Assembly: GCA_951640165.1 (NCBI GenBank)
Contig: OX621240.1
Location: 5,034,713-5,098,712, forward strand
Source: Pseudoips prasinana
Taxonomy: Eukaryota; Arthropoda; Insecta; Lepidoptera; Nolidae
DNA: 64,000 nt
Direction: 5' to 3'
Positions within the stretch are counted from its first letter, which is position 1. The number at the start of each line of letters is the position of its first letter. A program made the translations under genes and the position numbers. Under the pieces are notes generated by a model. That model saw nothing but the letters and a program-made list of their open reading frames with translations, was not told where the DNA came from and made no database searches. Positions 9,360 through 18,678 of the stretch are shown one piece after another.

Positions 9360-9838
9360 TGTGTGTTGACTCAGAACAACTCCATCCCAAGCACTTTCAT
9401 CACTTAAATAATCAGAAATCTTGTAATATGCCCTGCTACACTATTTGGCTTTAATAATTCTTTTAAACTTATTCGTAGACAATTCTCTAATATCATTGGG
9501 AAGTTTGTTATAAAATCTTATACATTGCCCCATAAAAGAGTTACTTATTTTGTGGAGACGGGTAGTATGCAACATGAGATTATTCTTATATCTAGTATTT
9601 ACATTATGTGTATTGCTCCTTTTACAGAAGGAATCGATATTTTTATGCACATATAGTAAGTTTTCATATATATACTGAGATGGTACAGTTAGAATGTTGA
9701 CCTCTTTGAATTTTTCTCTTAGAGACACTCTCGGGCCAAGATTATAGATAGCTCTTACAGCTCTTTTTTGCAATATAAATATGGTGTTAATATCAGCAGA
9801 GCTATCCCAGAGAAGACTAATATAATAAAAACTATCAA
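9360..9838 (-). pseudogene. Non-LTR retrotransposon ORF C-terminus, 5' truncated
   Basis: The minus-strand frame from about 9838 to 9441 reads LLWDSSADIN, IFILQKRAVRAIYNLGPRVS, LREKFKEVNILTV, YIYENLLYVHKNI, FYNKLPNDIREL and ends KRIIKAK. After a stop the same frame shows the worn end YYKISDYLSDESAW. This is the tail downstream of the RT domain in CR1/jockey-type LINEs. No RT catalytic motif remains. At about 9838 it joins, tail-to-head, a family R fragment on the other strand. Confidence 0.75.
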
Positions 9839-9839
9839 T

Positions 9840-9958
9840 ACAATGTGTACCTAAATATCTATGTACTAGAAATAATAATGTATTCAACTATAATACTACA
9901 AACATGTTCTGACTATTTACAAGCGCTTTTTTAAAGTCTACGTGAATAAAAAAAAAAG
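9840..9958 (+). mobile_element. Family R 3' end fragment
   Basis: tatctatgtactagaaataa then acatgttctgactatttaca and an A-rich end match 23998-24125 closely. Confidence 0.75.
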
Positions 9959-10240
9959 AAAAAAAAAAAAAAGAATTCCGTAGGATATTACACTATGAAA
10001 ATAACTGAAATAAACCATTCTAGCTGTGTCAACATCATATGAGCTATACATATATCTATTATATTGTAGATTATTTAGATTAGAAGTGTAAAAAATATTT
10101 TCACTGCTATCGGAAGACAACAGATACAGTCGAACTGAGAACCTAATTGTTAAGAAGTCTGATAACAATTTCATCCAATCACAACACAAGATCTCCCTTC
10201 GGACCAAACCACTATAATAATAAGTAGATAATACTTCCAT
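9959..10240. other. No gene seen
   Basis: AT-rich sequence after a poly-A-like tract (aaaaaaaaaaaaagaattcc). Confidence 0.35.
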
Positions 10241-10247
10241 CAATGTA

Positions 10248-10382
10248 TAAACGCCAGCACATCAAGCTACTCCTATCTGTCAAAATTCCCCAATTGAAAG
10301 TGAACCTTATGCTTTTGTGATAAAGTTGAAAATCTATAAAAGAAATTTGACAGATTGGGGTAGCTGGATGTGCTGGCGTCTG
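10248..10382. mobile_element. TA-flanked MITE, family CAGACGCCAGCACAT, copy A
   Basis: About 135 bp. The right end GATGTGCTGGCGTCTG is intact; the left is taaacgccagcacatc. Flanking TA at 10246-10247 and 10383-10384. Other copies: 24888-25022, 55385-55517, 55671-55805. Confidence 0.85.
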
Positions 10383-10660
10383 TACGAGGCTAGACTTTTT
10401 GTGTCAACGGCCTTGCTATTCGATCCTTTCAAGAATGTCAGATGAAATCTGAACAAAGACACACTGTACATATTAATAATATTAAATATTCAAGTTGTTT
10501 GCGAAACGTGTAAAGAAAAAGTAAGAACGTGACATATGAATAAGCGTATAACTCTCAAAGGATTTCGACATTTTAAGGGTTTAACTTGTTACTAAGCCTC
10601 CGCTATACGTCAGTCTGTCGGCCAGCGGGCTCTCTTATCAGTACCGTGATAATAAAAATA
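10383..10660. other. No gene seen
   Basis: No recognisable coding sequence or repeat. Confidence 0.35.
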
Positions 10661-10795
10661 ATATAATATCCTGGGGTATTATTTACACAGGGCCTACTGA
10701 TCCTAAACTAAGCCGAGCTTGTACTATGGAAACCAGATAACTGATATACTACATACTACGTTTTTTTTGTAAATACATAATTATATATAAATAAT
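10661..10795 (-). mobile_element. tRNA-SINE 3' part
   Basis: Matches the minus-strand SINE tail seen near 37915-38040 (gagcttgtactatggaaacc agataactgatata). 5' part missing. Confidence 0.65.
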
Positions 10796-10796
10796 T

Positions 10797-11050
10797 GACG
10801 GTCACCGTAGCCTGGTTGGTAGTAGCCTACGAAGCTGGTGGTCCTGGGTTCGAATCCCGGTAAGTGCAAATATTTATGTGATGACCATGAATATTTGTTT
10901 CTGAGTCATGGATGTTTTCTATGTATATAAGTATTTATCTATCTATATAAGTATGTATATCGTCGCCTGGTAGTTACCCATAGTACAAGCTTTGCTTAGT
11001 TTGGGGCTAGGATGATCTGTGTGACATTTTCCCCAGATATTATTATATTA
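10797..11050 (+). mobile_element. tRNA-derived SINE (full)
   Basis: A box tagcctggttggtag (10808-10822) and B box gggttcgaatcccgg (about 10846-10860), then the body (atatttgtttctgagtcatg, tatcgtcgcctgg) and the tail gatctgtgtgacatt...agatattattatatta. Closely related full copies lie at 18226-18456 and 27594-27842(-). Confidence 0.85.
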
Positions 11051-11139
11051 TTATATGGATAATTACACCGAGACTCAGGCCAAACAGACATATTCGTGCA
11101 CACAAATATCTGTCCTGGGTGTATAATATATAATAAAAA

Positions 11140-11630
11140 TATAATAATTGTGAAAATAACTAAGTTTTCTCTCGATGACTTACAATCGACTGGCCTATTA
11201 ATTGTGAAAATAACATGACTTTTTTCTCGATGACTTACAATCGACTGGCCTATTAATTGTGAAAATAACATGACTTTTTTCTCGATGACTTACAATCGAC
11301 TGGCCTATTAATTGAGAAAATAACAGTACTTTTTTCTCGATGACTTACAATCGACTGGCCTATTAATTGTGAAAATAACATGACTTTTTTCTCGATGACT
11401 TACAATCGACTGGCCTATTAATTGAGAAAATAACAGTACTTTTTTCTCGATGACTTACAATCGACTGGCCTATTAATTGTGAAAATAACATGACTTTTTT
11501 CTCGGTGACTTACAATCGACTGGCCTATTAATTGTGAAAATAACATGACTTTTTTCTCGATGACTTACGATCGACTAGCCTATTAATTGTGAAAATAACA
11601 TGACTTTTTTCTCGATGACTTACAATCGAC
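11140..11630. repeat. 55-bp minisatellite, about 8-9 units
   Basis: The anchor tacaatcgactggcc recurs at 11181, 11236, 11291, 11346, 11401, 11456, 11511, 11566 (variant) and 11621, exactly 55 bp apart with no indels. Two unit variants are visible (aacatgact and aacagtact types). The last unit runs directly into the head of a tRNA-like SINE. Confidence 0.95.
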
Positions 11631-11765
11631 TGGCTTATTGGTCTGGTGATGAGTGATCATGACTGATAAGCCAGAGGTCGCGGGTTCGATTACCACCCAG
11701 GAATCAGAATAATGTATTTCACAAAAATAGGGTACATATAGGTCTTAATCTAGAATGTGCATGCT
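11626..11765 (+). mobile_element. tRNA-like SINE head at end of minisatellite
   Basis: Begins ctggcttattggtctggtga, B box cgggttcgattaccacccag. A related head occurs at 20588-20665 (ctggcttgttggtctattgg). No full tRNA fold is evident. Confidence 0.65.
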
Positions 11766-12178
11766 GCCTATCTTGCCTGTAGTAGAGGACATGTGAAATT
11801 ATTACACTTATTTAATTTATAATAAAAAATAAAATATATATAATAAAAAATAAATATTACTGAACAACAAATACAATAAAACTTAATAAAAATTACGACA
11901 TAAAATACAATAATTAAGAAGATATAAAATTATACCTAAGCAATATCAAGAGAATAAATAAAATATAGTTAAATACAAATTTTGGGTGATAACACGACTA
12001 TTTATTCTGTGTCTGGGTTTGATTTATCTACAATATGTATGTATTTAGAAATATATAAGTATGTTTATAATTTTTCTGGTTGCCATGGTACAAATTTTGC
12101 CAATTAATAACGCTCCGTATTGTTAATTTTTCTATTCACGGGCTCTATATTACCCACTATTTATTTAGTTATTAAAGA
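11766..12178. other. A-rich DNA with a SINE-tail remnant
   Basis: Long A/T tracts. A SINE-tail-like piece (tatataagtatgtttataat, then ctggttgccatggtacaa) lies near 12050-12095. No gene. Confidence 0.4.
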
Positions 12179-12492
12179 CTAGCTGTGCCCCGCGGTTTTA
12201 CCCGCGTTAAACTTTATAAATTATCACAGCCTACTCCCCCGTAGGTGATAGCGTGATAATATGTAGCCTATATGTTGACCCGACCTTTTAGTAATATTCA
12301 TGCAAAGTTTGAAGTAAATCCATGCAGTACGTTTTGAGTTTAGCCCGGACATACATACAGACAAACCGACAAAAATTCTAAAAACTATATTTTTGGCTTC
12401 ACTATCGATAGTAGATCACGCCACAAGTATCTTTTTTATAAAATATTCAATGTACAGTTTTGATTTTCCTACGATTTTATTATATGTATAGA
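12179..12492 (-). mobile_element. 314-bp non-autonomous Helitron-like element
   Basis: Read on minus it starts TCTATACATATAATAAAATC and ends with the hairpin region cgcgggtaaaaccgcg and gggcacagCTAG. It sits between A (12178) and T (12493) on the plus strand. The 5' end resembles that of the 3.2-kb Helitrons H1-H4 and the 3' end resembles theirs and the Lep1-type elements. Confidence 0.88.
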
Positions 12493-12659
12493 TAACCAGC
12501 AGTGTATATCATATATGTAAGTAACAAAAATATTCGCCCTTTAATAATAGTTGAATACGAGTAGTTTGCAGGTAAAAGTAGTAAGTTTGTATCTTAATCA
12601 GTATGCAATAAATTATCATCAATTAGCATTCACAATAATGATATGATGATTCACAATAA

Positions 12660-12950
12660 TTCACTCAACTCGTCTTGTATTAGCGGTCCCGGGAATAGGT
12701 AACCTGCTGTAGCTCAGGTTGCCTAAACGTGCTTGTGCGTGATGGGGAGGGGGGAGGCCTTCGGGCCTGTCCCGTCCCCGGCGGAGAGTCTCAGACGCTC
12801 AGTGTACGGCGGGGGCACTGGTGAGATCGTTCACGAGTACCCAGAGCCCCCGCTACAGGCACTGTGAGGCTGGCTACCGTGGTGGTTTTAGTGGGTCGGC
12901 CTACACAACGTGCGAATGGCATTTCCACCACGTAAAAAACAAAAAAAGGC
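12660..12950. mobile_element. GC-rich retroposon-like fragment with A-rich end
   Basis: Strongly GC-rich against the background (gatggggaggggggaggcct, tgtacggcgggggcactggt), ending in accacgtaaaaaacaaaaaa. Composition and the A-rich 3' end suggest an R1-like LINE 3' UTR; there is no coding support. Confidence 0.4.
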
Positions 12951-12954
12951 CTTT

Positions 12955-13137
12955 TTGACAGCGATCCTCACAATATCATAGGTCCATCTTGTAGAGAGCC
13001 TACTAACGCAGTGTCTTGCGCGTCGTTATCGCCTCTAGAGATCCCTTCTGCCTGGCTAATGTTCCCTGCCCGTTGCCACTACTGTTAGGCAATTCTTCGG
13101 GCTACATCTGTTACGTTGGTTGACCTGTAGATTGCCA
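12955..13137 (-). pseudogene. Diverged RTE LINE fragment
   Basis: gcccgttgccactactgtta ggcaattcttcgggctac parallels 59563-59605 of the RTE (cccactgccacttcagtttg gcaattctttgggcta), and cttgtagagagcct...gcgtc parallels 59463-59490. It is a worn C-terminal piece. Confidence 0.6.
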
Positions 13138-13660
13138 CATAATAAAAATAAAATAAAAAAGGTTTTTATTCACGTAGACTTTAAAAAAGCGCTTGTAAAT
13201 AGTCAGAACATTTTTGTAGTAATATATAATTATTTCTAGGTAGGTACATATAGATATTTAGGTACACGGATTGTAGGAAATAATTTACAATAAGATTTAT
13301 TTTATAACAGTAACGATATTTAACTAACTTAAATTAAGTTATTGTCAAGGATCATGTGTAGGTTTAATTATCAAAATTTTAAATTTTAGCTACATTTTTA
13401 CTACATATTGTCGAATGGTTCTGTCTATATTAAGGTACGAATTAAATGTTATCATTATGGCGGAGCTTCTGTTTATAACGACGGTCGCGCTTTAATGCTA
13501 CCACCGCATCCAATGCGCCCCAACTGAGAAGACCCAGCGAAACAAACTCAGCGGGTGTCTCTACTACCGGTTTCAACACGGCCCAGTTGAGACGCTCCGG
13601 CGAAACATACTCAATGGGGCATATACACGAGATGTGGTCCACTTACTGAAATTATTTAGC
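13138..13660 (-). mobile_element. Family R copy with retained reading frame
   Basis: Minus-strand order: a frame (13442-13642) and a 3' region of about 300 bp, ending in the conserved block gactatttacaagcgctttt, then gtctacgtgaataaaaacc and an A-rich tail at 13140. The frame encodes ...EYVSPERLNWAVLKPVVETPA then EFVSLGLLSWGALDAVVALKR: two 21-residue units in tandem, followed by a basic tail (DRRYKQKLRH). The same reading frame is kept in the copies at 23643-23852 and about 28700-28850. LINE-like from its tail and polarity, but I recognise no RT or endonuclease motif. Class unknown. Confidence 0.6.
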
Positions 13661-13904
13661 AGGCAAACACAATATATGCTCGATCGGTTGTCTGATTAAG
13701 TATTTATTTGAGGTTTAATATATTAAAAAGAGAAAATAAAACGTCATAATAAAAGTAACATTAATCATTTTGAGACACAACCAACAGTTCTGAAATTTGT
13801 AGAATATTTGAATAATAGATAGTTTTATTACATCTAGTTCATGTAACATAAAAGATTACTCATATCTATATGGCTATAAGATCCCCAGCGGACTATGTGC
13901 AGGT

Positions 13905-14040
13905 AGATGCCGACCGCCAAATGTCTTTATCGTCAATGTAATCCTTAGTAGTGTAGTAACCCTTAGCCATAAGTTCACGTTTAATGTGTGACTTAAACTT
14001 ATTATCAGGTAGTTTAGTTATGTAATGTTCATGATGTTCC
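13905..14040 (-). pseudogene. LINE C-terminal tail fragment
   Basis: Minus-strand translation reads HYITKLPDNKFKSHIKREL then MAKGYYTTKDYIDDKDIW, the extreme C-terminus of a CR1/jockey-type LINE ORF (KGYY...DYL.D pattern). It meets the Rex1-like piece at about 14040. Confidence 0.65.
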
Positions 14041-14700
14041 CCTAGAGAGGGTAACACAATTTAAATATTTGGGACATGTCCTCACTGGCGACCTCGGGGA
14101 TCACGCTGATATCGAACGGGAGCGGAGGGCGTTGTCTGTCAGAGCTAATATGTTAGCCCGCAGGTTTGCACGATGTTCAGATGAAGTAAAAGTGACGCTC
14201 TTTAGAGCGTACTGTACATCACTTTACACGTGCAGCCTTTGGGCTCACTTCACTAATAGAAATTACAGCGCCATCCGCGTCCAATATAATAACGCGTTCA
14301 GGGCGGTGATGGGGCTGCCCCGATACTGCAGCGCCTCGACAATGTTTGCAGAGGCGCACATGGACTGCTTTCACGCGACCATGCGCAAGCTCGCTGCGTC
14401 CATAGTGCGCCGAGTACGGGCCAGTTCCAACACCATTTTGAGCATGATTGCGCGAAGGCTGGATTGTCCTTTCATCCGGCATTGTTGCGGCAGGCATATT
14501 GCTGTACCAATGCCGGAGAAAAAGCTTTAATATCATTTTTATTAGTATTTGTTTTTATTATCATTAATTATTATTTGTTTTATTGTATGATTTGATTATT
14601 ATTATTACTAATTTATACATTTCATGTAATTTATTATTATGTTATGATAGGTGTAACTTACCTGAAACAAATGGATTTATTATTATTATTTATAATTGAT
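14041..14700 (+). pseudogene. Rex1/Babar-like LINE, C-terminal fragment 1
   Basis: The frame through 14530 reads FKYLGHVLTGDLGDHADIER ERRALSV, then NMLARRFARCSDEVKVTLFR, QYNNAFRAVMGLPRYCSAS and MFAEAHMD. This is the region after the RT palm in Rex1/Babar LINEs (CR1 superfamily). The 153-residue piece has no internal stop but lacks the endonuclease and the RT catalytic box, so it is a 5'-truncated insertion. The 3' UTR is AT-rich and ends in an att repeat (tttattattattattt). A second member lies 600 bp downstream in the same orientation. Confidence 0.75.
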
Positions 14701-15264
14701 GTGAATTTCAAATGTGTTGGTTTAAAAGCCGACATCTACCAAAGATGTCGTTTCTATGTATTTCAAAACAGTAAATATTATAACTTAATACTTAAAATGT
14801 GATTTTAACTCTAAATTTTGAATCGTTTTGAATCTATATTATGTAAGAAGAATATAATGACAGCAAACGAGTCGAATGAGATGTGGAAAGATCTTGGCAA
14901 ATGGAAATCCGTTATCTCTGCCTACCCCTCGAGGGAACCAGTTCGAGTCTATGTATGTATATTGTAATTGTTTTGATATATAAATACTTGTAAGAATATG
15001 ATAAAAGCTTAATAAAAATAAATACGTTGTTGTTATTTTGTAAGAATCTCTCAAATATTTGGTCTAAGGTGGACAGCGCACGTCTGATTTAATAAACCCA
15101 TGTTTTAGCTGTCCAAATTAAACTTACTTTGATTGTACAAAATATAGCCGAATAATTTGCATCGTTAAAAGTTAGACAGCCACACGTTTAAATGGACTCG
15201 AATTAACGAGCGATTCATAACTAAGCCTTTTGATACAGTCACATCATTACAGGTTCTAAAATGA
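14701..15264. other. No gene; one WFGH-type LINE fragment at 14850-14960
   Basis: The piece aatgacagcaaacgagtcga ...tctctgcctacccctcgagg matches the LINE tail at 8040-8335 (plus orientation here). The remainder is AT-rich without recognisable features. Confidence 0.5.
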
Positions 15265-15830
15265 ATAGGGTATCCACCATTAAATACCTAGTCACTTTCT
15301 TGCTGACGACCTCAAGGACAATATGGACATTGAGAGGGAACGGAGGGATCTGGCGGTCCGGAGCAACATGTTGGCCCGTAGGTTTGCGCGATGTACAGAC
15401 CAAGTTAAAATCACTCTGTTTAAGGCATACTGTCAGAGTCTGTACACGGGCAATCTATGGTTCAACTACAACAAGGGAACGCTAGATGACCTCCCCGTCC
15501 AGTATAATAATGCTTTCAGAGTACTATTAAGAGTGCCTCGTTACTGTAGTGAGTCGGAAATGTTTGCGCAAGCTCGTACCGACGATTTTTATGCGATTAT
15601 ACGCAAAAAAACAGCATCCCTTGTGCGAAGAGTGAGATACAGTCGGAATAGCATTCTGAAAATTATAGCCGAGAACCTCAACATGCCAATTATTGGCCGT
15701 TTTGTACGGTTAATTGTAAATACTAACTTTAGAAAATAAGTTATTTTTATGTTACTAACACTCTATGGATTTATTTGTCCGCAATAAAAGTTATACAATA
15801 CAATACAATTTATTAATATATTTTATACAA
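15265..15830 (+). pseudogene. Rex1/Babar-like LINE, C-terminal fragment 2
   Basis: The frame 15323-15739 reads MDIERERRDLAVRSNMLAR, RFARCTDQVKITLFKAYCQS, VQYNNAFRVLLRVPRYCSES and MFAQARTDDFYAIIRKK, homologous to 14069-14530 but clearly diverged from it. Upstream bases still encode the IKYL...DL part in another frame, showing a frameshift near 15300. The 3' end is caataaaagttatacaatac aatacaattt, a different terminal microsatellite from fragment 1. Dead, 5' truncated. Confidence 0.75.
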
Positions 15831-16004
15831 TTAAGTTGTATTTTTTAAGAGAATCACAAAAATATCATTATGTCGTAGGCATAAAATAAAATAAAATAAA
15901 TAAAATATGGTCAGACTTTGTATTGTACTCTTTTAACAAGAGATTTACGGTTGACCCCTTTTATTGCTTTTCCTGACAAGAGAGTCTAGAAAATAAACCA
16001 TTAA
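15831..16004. repeat. A-rich DNA with (ataaa)n tract
   Basis: ataaaataaaataaaataaa tract near 15881-15907; no gene. Confidence 0.6.
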
Positions 16005-16190
16005 ATTAAGGAACCCGCGCCAAAGGGCACTCCCTTTGGGGTTTCCAGGCGTTTCAAGGCGTTACTGACGTCGACAAATTTCGTTTTACGTCCAATTGTG
16101 CTTTGAAAAAGGGATTTCATCGATACGAATATAAACTAAGGGTCGTTGACGGTCATGTTGGTCGCGACGTATTCACGATTGTTCATTGAT
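16005..16190. repeat. Unclassified dispersed repeat, copy 1
   Basis: aacccgcgccaaagggcact ccctttgggg ... atcgatacgaatataaacta agggtcgttgacggtcatgt tggtcg parallels 30349-30560 (aacccgcgccggagggcacc ... atcgatacgatatgcaaact aagggtcatggagggcgttg gtggtcg). Nature unknown. Confidence 0.6.
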
Positions 16191-16193
16191 TCA

Positions 16194-16587
16194 CAACGTG
16201 TAACTTAATTAACGCACATCCTGAAAATAGTTTGTTCAGAATCGTTTACTGAATCGATTTATATCATATTTAATATAGGTTATGTTTTATTCCCTAATAA
16301 TTAAAGTTACGGAATTTGTCGTTATTTTAACCCTGTACGGTCAAAACAAATTGAGATGGACCGTAAGTCAAAGTAATAAGACTTTTAAATCGCAGTTTTA
16401 TTTGTACACTTACACATTCCATCATTCAATACAAAATGAAGAAAAATAAACTTTATTCCAATAAACTAATTTAGTAAATAACTATCCATATACATGTTAA
16501 ATTAAAAATTCATTGTATGTATTATGATTACAACATAATATTCTAATTGGGGTGTTTGAGGGTGTGCGTTAATTACGTTACATGTTG
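16194..16587. mobile_element. TA-flanked MITE, family CAACATGTAACG, copy 2
   Basis: Left end CAACGTGTAACTTAATTAAC gcac, right end gtgcgttaattacgttacat gttg followed by TA. The interior matches 222-551 (tttactgaatcgatttatat, ggaccgtaagtcaaagtaat). Confidence 0.8.
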
Positions 16588-16631
16588 TATATTAATAGTC
16601 ATAAGATAAATATGCTTGCTGTGTTGCTGGC

Positions 16632-16715
16632 AGCAAAGAATATCACCAGCCTATCATCTCCCAGAGAACGAGCAGCAGCGTCTCTCTGTGTACTATGCAC
16701 CATTGTTATATACCT
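16632..16715 (+). mobile_element. RTE 5' UTR remnant
   Basis: aaagaatatcaccagcctat catctcccagagaacgagca gcagcgt matches the RTE 5' UTR (62316-62499, minus). Confidence 0.65.
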
Positions 16716-16789
16716 CCATGGTTTTTAATATCTCAATGGGTCAAAGATTTTCAAGTAAAATGTGTGACATTTTTTTACTTTTTTTAAAA

Positions 16790-17170
16790 GACAACGCCCG
16801 CAGTTGGGAATCTCTCAGCCAGCTCAAGCATAGTATAGAGCATACTAGACATATGAAGAGATGTGACATTGATCCGTCACATTGGGAGGCTATGGCGGTG
16901 GAACGACCACGGTGGAGGCGCACTGTACACACTAAGGTGTTCGAGTTTGAGAAGAAGCGGAAAGAAGAGCTCGATGCTAAACGAGACGAGTTCAAGGCCC
17001 GACCACCCGCGGCCATATATTATAATTATGTCGGAGGGGTGCTGACTTGTAGCGCATGTGGTCGAACGTGCGCTTCAAAGATAGATTACGTCAGTCACCT
17101 GAGAGCACATAAACGAAGCTTTCAATAGTTAGTAGCCATACGCTGTGGCCGAATACGGTCAGGAGATATA
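16790..17170 (+). pseudogene. LINE C-terminal tail with C2H2 finger, copy 1
   Basis: The in-frame sequence from about 16790 reads DNARSWESLSQLKHSIEHTR, then CDIDPSHWEAMAVERPRWRR, DAKRDEFKARPPAAIYYNYV and a C-terminal zinc finger CSACGRTCASKIDYVSHLRAH (C-x2-C-x12-H-x3-H). This finger-bearing tail with the DAKR.E.KARPPA stretch is typical of certain arthropod EN-RT LINEs. No RT motif is present. A homologous, better kept tail is at 54862-55290 (-). After the stop, ctgtggccgaatacggtc recalls the 3' UTR of that copy. Confidence 0.75.
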
Positions 17171-17184
17171 TACATCCAGGCTAA

Positions 17185-17260
17185 TCCACACAAATAGTTG
17201 TCCGGCGCGGGATTCGAACGCGTGATACGAAGCGGCGAGGTGACTGTCATAGCCATTTAT
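17185..17260 (-). mobile_element. tRNA-like SINE head
   Basis: Minus strand: gacagtcacctcgccgcttc gtatcacgcgttcgaatccc gcgccggacaactatttgtg. It matches the head of the SINE at 7570-7905; A box largely lost. Confidence 0.65.
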
Positions 17261-17317
17261 GTATTCCAATTTCTAATAAATTATTAATACCATGAACACA
17301 TTTTTTATAAAGATATA

Positions 17318-17400
17318 ACAAGCATCAGCTCCATTGTGAAGATCTTTTGGGGAGGCCTTTGTCCACATGTGACATTATTTGACGTGATCTGATGAAGATA
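17318..17400 (+). pseudogene. RTE 3' end remnant
   Basis: gaagatcttttggggaggcc tttgtccacatg...gtgatctgatgaaga matches the RTE 3' end. Confidence 0.65.
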
Positions 17401-18135
17401 ATGTAATCTTTAGTGTTGAGGTATTTTAGAAAAGCAACTGCATGCTGTACCGACTTATAAATTGTCCATGTATTATTGTACTTGGCTCTATCAGAAAACC
17501 AGCGTTGAAACAGTTAATGTTGTAGCTAATGCTGAGATCGACCCAGTTCAAACTCGCAAGATAATTTTGGAGCCCAACGTTCCTTAACAATTAAGAATTA
17601 CTGTATATGTTATTGTTTTTTTTATTACCTGTGCTTCTTTAATCAATAAACGTATCATTTGTCTTTCATCTCTTTGTTAATTTCTATATTAAAAAAATCA
17701 TTCAAAATAAGTAAAAGTCAGAGAAACACTTTCTAACAATTTTATAATAATGTCCTCGGTTCTCACTTACTTTTAAATTGAATCAAAACTTCAATAAAAT
17801 TCAAAGAGAAAATCAAATCAAGAAAATAGATTCGCTTCGAGGTAGTTTGATTAAGTTAAGATTTAAGTAAATTGAAGTCTGTATTTTGAGGTTAGTTAAC
17901 CTAGATTGTGAGCTTTTTTGGAATGTAAACTTGATTTTGATTTATCCAATCAAATTAACAAATAACATATCCAAAGGAAAGATTATTTCATTAATTCAAG
18001 TTGTTTAATATAAAAGGAATGATTGAATTACCAAATTGGGCAACACTTGTTGCTTGCAAAAATGGCACCACTCACACTTCTCTTACCAGATGGGTTCTGG
18101 CAACCTTTCTAACAGAGACAGTCAAATACTATGAT
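17401..18135. other. No gene seen
   Basis: AT-rich, no recognisable repeat or open frame of interest. Confidence 0.4.
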
Positions 18136-18137
18136 AG

Positions 18138-18215
18138 TATGTGAGTGTCTCGTTGGTAGAGTGGTAGCGTCTTCCACCGCGATCCTGGGATGTAATCCTG
18201 GGTCGTGCCAAAAAA
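18138..18215 (+). mobile_element. tRNA-like SINE head
   Basis: A-box-like cgttggtagagtggtagcgt and B-box-like cctgggatgtaatcctgggt. It directly precedes a second SINE. Confidence 0.55.
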
Positions 18216-18225
18216 CATAATGATG

Positions 18226-18456
18226 GTCACCGTAGCCTAGTTGGTAGTGCTCTTGCCTACGAAGCTGGGTTCGAATCCCGGTAAGTGCAAATATTTGTGT
18301 GATGAGCACGAATATTTGTTTCTCAGTCATGGATGTTTTCTATGTATTTAAGTATTTATCTATCTATATAAGTATGTATATCGTCGCCGGGTACCCATAG
18401 TACAAGCTTTGCTTAGTTCGGGGCTAGGAAGATCTGTGTGACATTGTCCCTAGATA
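18226..18456 (+). mobile_element. tRNA-derived SINE (full)
   Basis: A box tagcctagttggtag (18233-18247), B box gggttcgaatcccgg, body and tail as at 10797-11050. The closeness of the copies suggests moderate age. Confidence 0.85.
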
Positions 18457-18678
18457 TTTCTCTGCGAAGACATTTCTCGGTATCGCCGTCAGCTCAGGTA
18501 ACTGGTCTGATCATCAGATTGAGAGAATGTATGGTGCGCACACACTTGTGCCGCTATTATTTGCCGTGTAGGTGGCTATTCCTCATAGAGTCTGGCAGCC
18601 ATGGCTGAAATGCGACTAGAACGACGTTAGATACTAATATATAACATATCTTGACATGATTGCGTAGCAAGAATAGAC

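Noticed and set aside
10797..10870. Possible tRNA genes at the SINE heads (here and 18226, 37655, 62592, 25918 and others)
   Set aside because: A and B boxes are present but acceptor stems do not pair, and each head continues into a shared SINE body.
11140..11630. CRISPR-like array
   Set aside because: Units are contiguous 55-mers without unique spacers, and the setting is a eukaryotic repeat region: a minisatellite.
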